DNA from: Cyanophora paradoxa
Lineage: Eukaryota > Glaucocystophyceae > Cyanophorales > Cyanophoraceae
DNA: 64,000 nt
Assembly (NCBI GenBank): GCA_004431415.1
Contig: QPMI01000095.1
Span: 340,780 to 404,779 of the forward strand
Direction: 5' to 3'
A program made the position numbers and the translations under genes. This document shows positions 41,021 through 51,273 of this stretch, one piece after another. The first letter of the stretch is position 1. Every line of letters starts with the position of its first letter. The notes under the pieces were generated by a model, which was not told the DNA's origin, did not search any database, and saw only the letters and a program-made list of their open reading frames with translations.

Positions 41021-44000
41021 TCACACGCTGGCGGCAAGAGAGGGGGCGGCGTGCAGCGGACCCGCCCCCTCCTTGGCCCCCGGGGTCCCGGGGCGGGAGC
41101 GGCTGGTGCGCAGGGAGCTGAGGAGGTCGGCGATGCGCTCCAGGGGGCTTGAGGGGACCTCCCCCCCGTCGGGGGCAGCCCCGGGGCCCGGGCTGGGGAG
41201 GCGGGTGTGGGCGTGGTGCGAGAAGGCGGAGAGGGCCGGGGCGGGGGCGAGGGCGGCGGGGCTGACGGGGGCGGGCCCTGCGAGGAGCAGGCCGCGGCGG
41301 TAGAGATCGTCGAGGAACGCGGCGACCGCCGCCCGGTGCCGGTGCCCCGGCCCCACGGGGCTCGCCAGCCGGCCCCCGGCCCCGTCCCACGCCGCCCCGC
41401 CCCACCGCCCCTCCGCCGTTGGCGACGCCGGCGCCGCTGCCCGCGGGCTCGAAGTGCATGATCCGCCGGCCTCGCGGTCGGGCGCCCCGGGCGGGGCCGC
41501 GGAGGGAGGAGGAGGGGACGGGGAGCGGGAGCGGGGGTGGGGGCGGGGCCCTGGCGGCGGCGCTCGAGGGCCTCCTGCAGGGTGCGCGTGGCGAGGGACG
41601 CCGGCGGCTCGACGAAGGGCGGCACCACCGCCGCCACCGCCCCGGGCTCGCGGGGCCCCGGGCGTTCCCCCGCGGGGAGTCGGCGCGGGGCGTGCCCCAC
41701 GGGAGGCCGCCGAGGGCGTCGCGGAGCGGGCTCCCGGGGCGCTGGGCGGCGAGACGGGCCGGAAGGAGGAGGCGAGAACCGTCGGCGCGGATGGCGAGTG
41801 CGCGAGGGCCGCCGCTGGCGGCGGGGTGGGCGGCAGGGGGCTCGCCGGAGCGGGGCCGGCCGCAGAAGGGGCGGCGGGGTGGGAAGTGGCGGCGGGGGCG
41901 GGAGCGGCTGCGGGTCGGGAGGCTGGACGAGGCGCGCGCAGGGTCGGGAGAGGCGCGCGCAGGTGCAGGCCCCGGCGGGCACGTGAGCGGCCGCCGCCGC
42001 CCGTCGCCCGCGATCGGCACTTCCACCGCTGCTGGTCGCAGCGGCGCAACGGCCGCGGCGGCTGCAGCTGGCTGCCAACCATGCCTGGCGGGGGCTCAAG
42101 GGGCGCGGGGTGGCAGAGGGTGGCGGGGGCGGTGGGGCACCTGGGAGGGGGCGTGGAGGCGCGCCCCGGGAGGCCTCGCTCGCTCGTCGCCCTGCGCCCA
42201 CGTGAGCTCGCGCCCCCGCGCGCGGCGGGCCGCCGGCGCGCGCCTCCGCAGCGAAGGCCCGATGCCGAGCTGCCGCCGCAGCCGCTCGAGCCGCGCCCGC
42301 TCCGCATCCGTCAGGGGCCCGAAGCGCGGCCCGCTCGCCTCGGGGGGCCTCTGCGGGGCGCCCCCGTCGCCCTCCTGGGGCCCGCAGCTGGCCGCCCGCT
42401 CGGGAAGCGATGGCGCGCCCGGCGCCCAGATCGACGCTGCGCCCTCGGGCGTGAGCCGGCGAGGAAGAGCGCACGATCCTCGATGAAAGAGAGGGCCAAG
42501 CGCGCACGGGGGGCGGAGGGGGCGCGGGGGGCGCTGTAGAGTTCGCCCTGCGAGGCGTGAGGGGAGGCAGGGCCAGCCGGCAGGGCGGGCCGCACCAGGA
42601 GCGGTGCCGGCGGCCGGCAGCGGGTCCCCTGGATGCAGCCCAGGGCCGGCGGCCTGCGCGGGACCCGTCGGCGAGGCTCGAGGAGGCGACGACGCTGGGA
42701 GTACCGGTAAAGCGGGTCGCGCGAGCCGGCGGGGGCCACCGCCGGCGCGCCACCCAGGGTCCCCAACGCCCTCTGCGGGCGCCACGCCAGCGCGGGCGGC
42801 GGCGCAGCGCCCAGCCAGGCTAGAGGTGCTCCCGCCGTGCTTGGCGGCGGCGCCGAGGGGAGCGCGAACGGCGACTGAGCCGGGAATGCTCCCGAGGAGC
42901 CGGCGAGCTCGGGAGCAGCGCCGGGTGCCCAGGGGCTCGAGGGCGCGGGGCCGGCGGGGAGAATGGGCGCAATCTCCGAGGGCGAGGGCGAGGCGGGCAT
43001 GACGAGCGGGGTGCAGCCGGGCCCCGGGCTGCGCCGGAGCCGGCCGGGCGAGACGGAGCGGAAGGCGGAGAGGGAGCCCGGGGCGGTCGCAGCGCGCTCC
43101 AGGCCGCCGGAGGACGCGCAAGCCGCCGGCTGCCCCGGGGCGTCCTGCTCTGTGGCCCCGAGGACCTTCCAGGGCGAGGCCGCCTCGCAGGAGCCCTCGG
43201 GGGTCCCTGGCGACCCCGGCGGCGCCTCCGCGCGGCCCGTGCCGTAGAAGGCAGCCTCCCCGGGGACCCCCGCCAGAGCGCCGCCGACGGCGGCGCACAG
43301 GCCCTCGCCCTCGCAGCCATCGACGGGGGTAGCTGCCCGAGGCGTCCGTGCGCCGCGCGCCGAGGCAGGGCGGCCCAAGGAGCGCGGCGCCGGCGTGCCG
43401 CCCCCGTCCTCTCCCTCGTCGCCGCTGCCGGCGAGGCCGGGGCCCGGCTCGTCGTCGCCGGGGCATGCCGGGGCCGGGCCCGGCGCGTCGCTCTCCTCCG
43501 GGGGCGGCGTGATGAGCAGGCAGAGGCCGGCCGCCGCGAGGCTCAGCCGCCGCCGGCTCTTGCTCCGGCCCGTCGTCGATGGGCCCCCGCGGCGTCCGAC
43601 CCCGCCGCAGACGCCGCCGGCAGCGGCGGGAGCGGCGGCAGCAGCGGCAGGGGCGGGAGGGCGGCCGGTGGCAGAGGCGGGGCTTCCGGGGAGGCGGGGT
43701 AGGGGGAGGAGAAGGGCGCCTCGTCGGGCGGCGAGGTCGGCGGCGAGGGGGCCGCGACGAGGGGGAGCGGGGGCGGGCCGGTCCCCACGGAGCCCGGCGG
43801 GGTCCGGGCCGGCGGGGATGCGTCCCGCGGAGCCGGCACCCCTGCCAGCCCCGCGCTCGGGCCCCGCCACCTCCCCGCCGACCGCGGGCGGCTCGCGCTG
43901 CGGCCCCGCGCCTCCGCGCCGGGCACGACGGAGACCTGCGGCCGCCAGACCGCCTCCTCTCCGCTGCTCGGCCGCGAGGCCGCTCCGCCGTCGGCCTCCC

Positions 44001-45258
44001 CGCTGCTGCGTTGCCGCTCGCCCGCCGGTCCCGACCCACCCGTCGCCCGCCGCCGTCCGACGCGCGCCTTCGTTGCGCGGGAGGGGGTTCCGAGGAGTGG
44101 CGCGATGGCCGGCGGGGCGTGGACGCCGCGGTTGCGGGCGACCTGTCCCTGCCGGAAGACGCGCCGCGCGGCCCCCGGGGCGACCTCTGCGCGGCCACCC
44201 GCGTGCGTGAGCGCGCTCGACGCTCGCGGGGCGCGGGGCGGCACCGTCGAGGGACTTGAAGACGGGAAGGGGGCGCCCGGGGAGGCTCCGGGTGACGCAG
44301 GCGAGCAGCGAGCGGAGCAGCAGCGCGTAATCGGATGCCCTTGGCCGCTCCGACCACATGTCTGCCCCGTCTCAGCCCGCGAGACGGCGCGGCCGGCGCG
44401 GCGGGCCCTGCAGCGCACTCGCAACCTCGAAGAGACAGCGCCGGAAGCCTGCGGGGCCGGCAGCAATGATAAGCGCGAGGATGGCCCCACGAAGGCGCAG
44501 AGCGCACGGTAGCCGTCGAGGGTGTCGTGCCCGCCGCTGTCGTGCTTCCAGTCCTCCGCCTGCCCCGCCCCGCCCCGCGTGGGCAGGGCTGGAGCGCTAG
44601 GAGGGGCCCGGCGGCCCATCGGGGGGGGCCGCACCGCGAACTTTTCGACGAGGCGGGGGTCCCACCTGGCGCTCCCGTTAAGAGCTTTGTACATGAGCAT
44701 GTAGAAGGTCATATATTCCGCCTGGCGGAGTGTGAGGCGAGGCCGGCAGCGGAGGCCGCGCGCCATCCAGGGATTCAGCGGGCGGACCTTCTCGACGGCG
44801 CCGCTCCCGTTGGAGTCCGTGACCGCCCACCACTCCCGCAGCGCCGCGACCACCAACGGGTCGAACTTCAGGCTCTCCAGCCGGAGCATCTGCCCGGCGA
44901 TCAGGCCCAGGACTCTCTCCTTTCGAATTGCCCATGGCAACCGCACGTGCGGGAGCGTCCAGAAGGACTCGTCGTCGCCATCGCGCACGTACGCCTCCCG
45001 CAGCTCCTCGTAGAGCGAGCGCCTTCGGTCAAGCTGCTGCGACCCGCGGTCGACGGAGGCGACCCGCAGCCGCCCCGGCGGCCCCGGGCTCGACAGCCCC
45101 GGCTGCTGCATCTGGTAAGTCTCATTCAAGCGCCCCTGCGCGCGGCGGCCTCTCGCAGGAGCCGAGGTCGCCCTCGCTGCGCTACGCATTAAGTAACCAC
45201 CGGAACCGTGTTGACGCAAACGCGAACGCGAGCGCAAGCAACTGGCAAGCGCTAGCAT
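41021..45258 (-). CDS. EF-hand-like protein with very long disordered C-terminal region
   Basis: The N-terminal part reads RRSLYEELREAYVRDGDDES followed by FWTLPHVRLP; then LVVAALREWWAVTDSNGSGA (a D-x-N-x-S calcium-loop-like motif) followed by VEKVRP; then RQAEYMTFYMLMYKALNGSA; and AEDWKHDSGGHDTLDGYRAL. This is a pattern common in protist EF-hand proteins. The next exons give LIIAAGPAGFRRCLFEVASA and a Lys-poor Pro/Ser/Ala/Gly-rich region of many hundred residues. Readable segments near the end are RFGPLTDAERARLERLRRQL and RAAVAAFLDDLYRRGLLL, with a stop at 41021. Start at 45258, or an in-frame ATG about 70 nt downstream. Splicing of the low-complexity part is unsure. Calcium binding is possible, as the loop residues are only partly canonical. 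No known function. Confidence 0.6.
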
Positions 45259-45337
45259 ACGGCGGTTCGCGGCGAACGAGTCGGGTTGGGGGAAGAATAA
45301 GCGGGTACGCGATTGTTCAGCTCGTTCGTTTGAGAGA

Positions 45338-46583
45338 ATGCAGCGCCCCGGCTACTATCAGATCCCCATCTCCCAAGTTCGGCAGGTGCGCCAGGTGCGC
45401 AAACCTCGTTCGCCGGCTGACCTTCGCGACAGCTCGTCTCCGGTCTCAGTACGCAGCTGCGGGCAGGTGAGCCGCGCCGTCACACGCGGCCTCGAACGCG
45501 TTTCGCTGATGCAATCCGCTCGTTAGAGCACCAGGCCGTCCTGCAGCAGGCCAATAAGCTGAAGGAGGAGGGCAACAAGCTGTATCAGGAGGGCCGTCTC
45601 GACGATGCGATCAACCACTACACACAGGCCATCGATGCGATGGACAAGCTCCCCACCGGTCCGCGCCGCCTTCTCGAACGATATCCGCCGTTCCGCTCAC
45701 GCGGCGCAGCGGCCGCAGTGGACCCGCTTTCGACCTTCATAAACAACAGGGCGGCCGTGTTGCTGCAGTCGGTGCTTCTGTGCCCCTCGATCGCGCGTAC
45801 ACGCTCTAACCAGCGCCCGACCCGTTCGCAGGGGAAATATCTCGACTGTGTCATTGGTGAGCGCGCGCGATGCAGCTGGCTCTGGGCGCGGCGCATTAGA
45901 AGGGCCTGAGAACTTAGCTAGCTTACGATCGCCAAGCTGCTGCTGGGAGGGCATGAGCACGGGCGGCCGCACTCGATCTCACCGCGGCCGCCGCACCCGC
46001 GCAGACTGCACCATCGTCCTGGGCATGCAGGCGAACAACGTGAAGGCCTTCACGCGGAGAGCACTTGCGTACGAGTACCTGGAGAAGAAGGGCGAGGCGC
46101 AGGCTGGTGCGCCGGTTCCTGACTCGAGCCCCGCTGCTCTCCGTCGCTCTGCCTCCACCCAGACCTGCGGTCTGGCTTAGGGATTGTTCAGCTTATGCGT
46201 CGCGACTCCTTTATAATCCTCCCATTTTCTTTTCCGGGGCGGGCGCGCTGACCTGCCCGCCCGCCTCCTGCGCAGACTACCAGGCGGCCATTGCGATCGA
46301 GCGGACGAACGTTGACGCTCTCGCGGGCCTCGAGCGCATCAAGGGCGACCAGGCCCCGCCCCCGCTTCCCACCATCTCCCCGGCGCCGGCCCCCGCGGCG
46401 CCCGCGCCGGCCCCTGCCGAGGTGCCCGCGGAGGAGAAGGCGGCGCCGGCTGCTGCGGAGGCGCACGCGCGCGGCGAGGAGGAGGAAGACGAGGAGGACG
46501 AGGAGGGCGACGACGAGCCGCGCGAGGGCGAGGAGGACGAGTACGACGAGGAGGAGTACGACGAGGATGAGGATGAGTACTAG
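45338..46583 (+). CDS. TPR co-chaperone-like protein with acidic C-terminal tail
   Basis: The short first exon MQRPGYYQIPISQVR is followed by exons for a TPR domain: ANKLKEEGNKLYQEGRLDDA then INHYTQAIDAMDKLP, FINNRAAVLLQ, GKYLDCVIDCTIVLGMQANN (from 45834, skipping an intron) and VKAFTRRALAYEYLEKKGEA, then DYQAAIAIERTNVDALAGLE. This is the three-repeat arrangement of Hsp70/Hsp90-binding TPR clamps such as TOM34, STI1 and TTC families; the clamp residues K..N / N / K..R are present. After a Pro/Ala-rich linker the protein ends in an Asp/Glu/Tyr tail (about 46460-46580). No transmembrane segment or targeting signal. Likely cytosolic chaperone adaptor (inference). It lies 80 bp from the divergent EF-hand-like gene. 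Confidence 0.85.
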
Positions 46584-46753
46584 CTCTAAGCACAGTTTCT
46601 CTGAGTGTTCTGTATGATAGGAAACCCAAATCTCTGCCTCCAGGCGCTGGACGAGGTCCACGAGAAAGGGCGGGGGTTGGGGTAGAGGCTCTGAGGGGCT
46701 CTCCGCGTGAGGGGTAGAGCAATCGCAAGCTGCACACGCGAAATTCGATATCA

Positions 46754-47844
46754 ATGGGAGGGAAGGAGAGCAAACAGGGATCCGCGCGCCCGGCGGGCAG
46801 TGGAACCGTTGGGCCGCACGCCACGCCTGAGCTGCGGATCGATCAGCCCGCACTTCGCGAAGAGGGCGCGGGCCACGGAGCGCACAAGCCGGCGGTGCAT
46901 CACGACACCAAGTCGTTTACTGTGAGCTTTTCCCGCACTGTTTCAGCGATGCGCGGCACCCGCGGCAGCGCCGCGCGGAAAAATTTCGGTTTCTGAAGCC
47001 TGCGCATGCCGCAGGCCGACACGGACCCCAACCGCTGGAAGCTTTTGAAGCACACGATTGCTCCTGGTTCGTGCAGCGCGCGGCGCGCGGCGCGCGGCGC
47101 GCGGTGCGCGGCGCGCGGCGCGGCGGCCAAGGGAGCAAACGCGCTTGCCGCGAGTTTGGTCCTTCCTTGATCGAGCACCGTTTATTATTCAATGATTACA
47201 TATGTATGCGCGCGTCTTCTAGCTCCGCGGGCTGCTTGCTCAAGCTGCGCTTCTCCATTTTCGTCCAGTGGCATCTTGTTCAAGCGGCGCCCCGCAGGTG
47301 AGACTCTGAGCGAAATATGCAAGAAGACGAAAACCCCTACAGCGGTGCGCTTTCGCGGGTCTGGGGTTTTCCTCCCTTTCCCCTGCACGCCGCAATTTTC
47401 TCCCAATGGCATCTCTCAAGCGGCACCCCGCTGCAGGCTGTGAAGAAGTTCAACAGCCTGGAGGACGAAAGCCACATCGAGGCCGGCAAAGACATCATCT
47501 TACCCTACAAAGTCCAGCCGGTGAGCGAGCGCTAAGCATGGACGCGCGTCGCTGACAGCGCGCAGGGCGACACGCTATCGAAGATCGCGAAGGGCTTTGG
47601 AACAACCGTCGACATGCTAAAGCAGGTCGCCGCTTCGGGTCGCCCGTCTTGCATGGGGCGGGCCCGCCTGATCGGCGCCGGCAGGACAACAACCTGTCGG
47701 GGGACATGATCCAGGAGGGCACTTTCCTCTCTGTGTACGGTACGCCCCTCTGCCCGCGTGCTGCGTGCTGCGCGCCCGGCCCCGCTAGTGGTGATCCCTC
47801 CACCAGACCACAAGAAGAAGGCCCATGCCCACCAGGAGGAGTGA
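46754..47844 (+). CDS. Double-LysM protein with N-myristoylation motif
   Basis: The first exon starts MGGKESKQGS, a good N-myristoylation context (Gly2, Ser6, Lys nearby), then a polar linker ending HDTKSFT. Splicing to DTDPNRWKLLKHTIAPG, then ETLSEICKKTKTPTA, AVKKFNSLEDESHIEAGKDI and ILPYK forms one LysM domain. VQPGDTLSKIAKGFGTTVDM, LKQDNNLSGDMIQEGTFLSV and YV form the second. The end is PPPDHKKKAHAHQEE with TGA at 47842-47844. LysM domains usually bind GlcNAc polymers outside the cell, but there is no signal peptide, so an intracellular membrane-attached protein is more likely, as for eukaryotic LysMD/TLDc-type proteins. Introns two and three share similar 3' halves. Confidence 0.85.
47072..47125 (+). 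repeat. GCGCGCG-type microsatellite in LysM-gene intron
   Basis: Seven-base GC tandem units (GCGCGCG with one GTGCGCG variant) inside the second intron of the LysM gene. Confidence 0.85.
47255..47296 (+). repeat. Duplicated intron 3' end, copy 1
   Basis: CCATTTTCGTCCAGTGGCAT ... CAAGCGGCGCCCCGCAG, ending at the acceptor of intron two of the LysM gene. It resembles 47391-47436, the 3' end of intron three. Confidence 0.65.
47391..47436 (+). repeat. Duplicated intron 3' end, copy 2
   Basis: GCAATTTTCTCCCAATGGCAT ... CAAGCGGCACCCCGCTGCAG reduced form; ends at the acceptor of intron three, matching copy 1 with a few indels. Confidence 0.65.
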
Positions 47845-48082
47845 GGCGCTCCCGCGCGGCCCGTGGCCCGGCTGCTCGCCGGACTCTCGTTCTTTTTGGC
47901 CCCTCCAATCTTCCCCCTTCCCCTTCGCCTCTATGGCGGCGGCCGCGCCGTGTACAGACCCCTGAAGAGGATAAACGTTTCGTGCGCGTAGGCAGCAAGG
48001 CACTGTAAATGCGATATCGATCCATGTGAATTCCTGTCTGCCAGACACGATCGGGGCGGCGCAGTGGGATGGGCGCGGGGCG

Positions 48083-51000
48083 CTAGACGGGCAGGGCGGC
48101 GAGGGCCTCGATCTGCTCCATCACGGACAGCAGCTCCTCCTCCTTCGCCATCTGCGCCTCGCTCAGCCGCCCCAGCTCCTCGTAGTCCGCCGCGTTCGCC
48201 GGGTCCTCCAGCCCCGCCGAGATCTGCCCCGCCCCCGCCGCGCGCCCCTCCAGTCAGCGCGTCGGGCCAGCGAGGGGCGGGGGGGGTGCCGAGGCGCGCC
48301 TTGTCGAGCTCCTTCTCCAGCTTCGCCTGAAGCTTCGTGAGGCGCTTGACCTCCGCGTCCCGCTGCTTCCGCTGCTGCCCCGCCGACAGCGGCTTCGCCT
48401 CCACCGCCGGCGCCGGCGCCGGCGCCGCCTCGGCAGCCGGGCGGCGCGTCTTGGCGGCGGCCTTGGCGCGGGCGGCGGCGGCGGCGGCGGCCTCGGCGTC
48501 GGCGCGCGCCTGCTCCATCGTGCGCTTCGCCTTGGCGCGCTCGTCTGGCGGGTCCCGCGTGAGCGAGCGAGGCGGCGGCGCCGCGCGGGGGCTCGGGGGC
48601 GGACAGAAGTCGAAGTTCCCGTCGTACTGGATGGCGGCGCCGGCGTCGATCTCGATGATCTTGTTGGCGACGGCGTTGAGGAAGTGGCGGTCGTGGGAGA
48701 TGCAGAGGAGGGTCCCCTCGTAGGACTGCAGCGCCGCCTCGATTACGTCGCACGAGGCCATGTCCAGGTGGTTCGTCGGCTCTGCCCCCGCCCCTTCCCC
48801 CTCAGCCCCAGCACGCGCTTCGGGGGAGAGAGAAGGCAACGCAGGCACCGTCGAGGAGGAGCAGGTGGGAGGGCCGGACGAGCATCCGCGCGAACGCCAG
48901 CCGCGCCTTCTCCCCGCCCGACAGCACCGAGACCTACCCGGGGCCCGCGTGAGGCCGGCGGGGTGCGGGGCGGGGCGGGCAGGCCTTCTTGAAGACGTCG
49001 TCGCCGAGGAAGAGGAAGGAGCCGAGGTAGGTGCGGATCTGGGTGTGGTCCCAGCGGCTCACCGCCCCCTGAATCGTCTCGAAGACGCTCAGGCTCAGAT
49101 CCAGCTCCTCCTCCGTGTGCTGCCCCGCCCCGCCGTCAGCGGGCGCCGGGGGGCGGGGCGGGGGCGGGGGGCGCGCCTGGGAGAAGTATGCGACGTCGAC
49201 GCCGGGCCCGAAGAAGACGCTGCCGCCGTCCGGCTTGATCTCCCCCGCCAGCGCCTTCAGCAGCGTCGACTTCCCCGCCCCGTTGCGCCCCACGAGCCCC
49301 ACCTTCTCCCCCCGCTCGATCTCCACCTCCAGCCCTGCGGCGCGCGTCAGGGCCGGCGGGCCCCCGGAGCGGGGGCGGCGGGGGCGGGGGCGCGCCCTCG
49401 AAGACGACCTTGTCGCCGTAGCGCTTGGAGAGGTTGCGCGCCGCCGCGACGATGCGGGGCGCCCGCGACGGCTGCGGGATCTGCATCGCGATCGCCTTCT
49501 GCTTCGAGGCCGGCGCCTCGATGCGCTCGATCTTGTCGAGGGCCTTCATGCGCGACTGCACGGACTTGGCGAGCGTCGCCTTCGCCTTGAAGCGCTCGAT
49601 GTAGGCCTCCTGCCGCTCGATCTCCCGCGCCTGCCCCGCCGCCGCCGCCTCGAGCTGCGCCCGCCGCGCCTCCCGCTGCGCCTCGTACTCGTCGAACGTC
49701 CCCGTGTACAGCGTCAGGCGCCCTGCGCCCCGTCAAGCCCCACGCCGGCCGGCGCGTGGCGGCCCCTCGGGTACCCTGCTCGATTGCGGCCACGTAGTTG
49801 ACGCACTTGTTGAGGAAGAGGCGGTCGTCTGCGCCGGCGTCGGGCGGGGGCGCGGAGCGGGGCGGGGCGGGGCGGAGGGCAGCGGGGGCGGACGCGAGAT
49901 GAGGACGAGGGCGCTGCGCCATCGAGCGAGGAAGGCCTCGAGCCAGACGATCGCCTCCAGGTCCAAATGGTTCGTGGGCTCGTCCATGAGCAACAGGTCG
50001 GGCTCCATCCTGACCCGCCGGGGCCTCAGGGCGCGCCCCGCATTTGCCTCGGGGCCGGGGGCGGGGGCGCACAGGAGGAGGCGGGCGAGGGCGACGCGCA
50101 TGCGCCAGCCGCCGGAGAAGGCGCGGAGGCTCTTCTCGAGCTCCTCCTCCCTGAAGCCGAGGCCGAGGAGGATCTCGCGGGCGGTCTCGCGGGGGCGCGC
50201 CGCGCGGACGAAGTCGAGCTGGGTCTGCAGGTCGGAGAGGCGGGCGTAGAGGGCGCGCTCCTCAGGGTGCTTCGCCAGCGCCTCCGACACCTCGTCGATC
50301 CCCGCCTCGATCTCCTCCTCCAGCCCGATCCCCGACGCCACCTCGTCCACCACGCTCCGCTCCCCCGCGTCCGCCGGCAGCTCCTGCGCCAGGTACCCGA
50401 TCCGCAGGCCCCGCTCCTTCACCACGCTCCCCTTGTCCGGGCTCAGGTCCCCCATGATGATCTGCCGCCACCTCGCACCCGCACCCGCGCGAGAGGGCGC
50501 AGACGGGGCGCACCTTGAAGAGCGTCGACTTGCCTGCGCCGCCGCGCGGCGGGGTGCCTCAGCTCGCGGCATGCATGGAGGGGATCGGAGGGCGAGGGGG
50601 CGGGGGCGGACCGGCGCCATTGGGCCCGACGAGGCCGAGGCGCATGCCCGGCCGGATGGCGAGCGTCACGTCCTCCAGCAGGTCTTTGCCCGGGTAGGCT
50701 TTCGAGACGTTCTCCAGCGCTGCCCGCCCCGTCAGCTGCGGCGGCGCCACCGCGGCCGAGCGCACATCGCACCGATCTGAGACGCGTAGACCTCCGGGAG
50801 CGCATAGCTAACGTTCCGCGGCGCGGCCAGAGCGCCCGCCCGTCGGAGCGCGGAGCCAGCAATCGCGCGCAGCCCCCCGCGCGCCACGAAGTAGCGCGAT
50901 CCAGCGAAAGCCGTGTTCTTGCGCAGCTCTATCAACTGGGCTCGGCCCAAGATTCTGGGTTGACTCGTCTCTGACCGTCGATGCGCGCTGCAGCTGGACA

Positions 51001-51085
51001 TGGGCGCGCGTTGAAACCAGAACGGATCGCTCGCCGCACTTCTGACCACCGGCAACGCCCCCGTCGCGAAGCTGGAAGCGCACAT
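48083..51085 (-). CDS. ABCF-family ATPase (twin ABC, no membrane domain), possibly organelle-targeted
   Basis: Soluble twin-ATPase that acts on ribosomes in known family members. The N terminus ([20 protein letters not shown]..., from 51085) is rich in Ala/Arg/Ser with almost no acidic residues, as in a transit peptide. It joins to [20 protein letters not shown]. Domain 1: Walker A GPNGAGKST (split by an intron), signature [15 protein letters not shown], Walker [13 protein letters not shown]. Linker helix: [20 protein letters not shown] then [20 protein letters not shown]. Domain 2: [16 protein letters not shown], signature [27 protein letters not shown], switch [12 protein letters not shown]-terminal coiled coil: [20 protein letters not shown], ending at 48083. 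The architecture matches plant/bacterial ABCF (Uup/EttA-like) better than EF3. The start depends on one intron call. Confidence 0.88.
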
Positions 51086-51273
51086 TTCGGTTCGATCTTG
51101 TTCGGGTCACTGCTAGCTGGCGCAGCTGCGGACCGCTACTTAAGCTCTTTTCTTAGCTGCGTGCGATTCTGCTGATCGAACAAGCGCGCGCCTCGGCCCA
51201 AGCCCCAAAGCTGGTCGGGGGGTACGGCTTTAGAAGAGCGGGGTGGGGGAGGGAACGTTCGTCTGCTTCATGA

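Noticed and set aside
40950-45258. Several overlapping long open frames treated as separate genes
   Set aside because: They share the strand and direction of the EF-hand-like gene and alternate readable segments, so they fit one spliced gene better, though its low-complexity exons remain uncertain.
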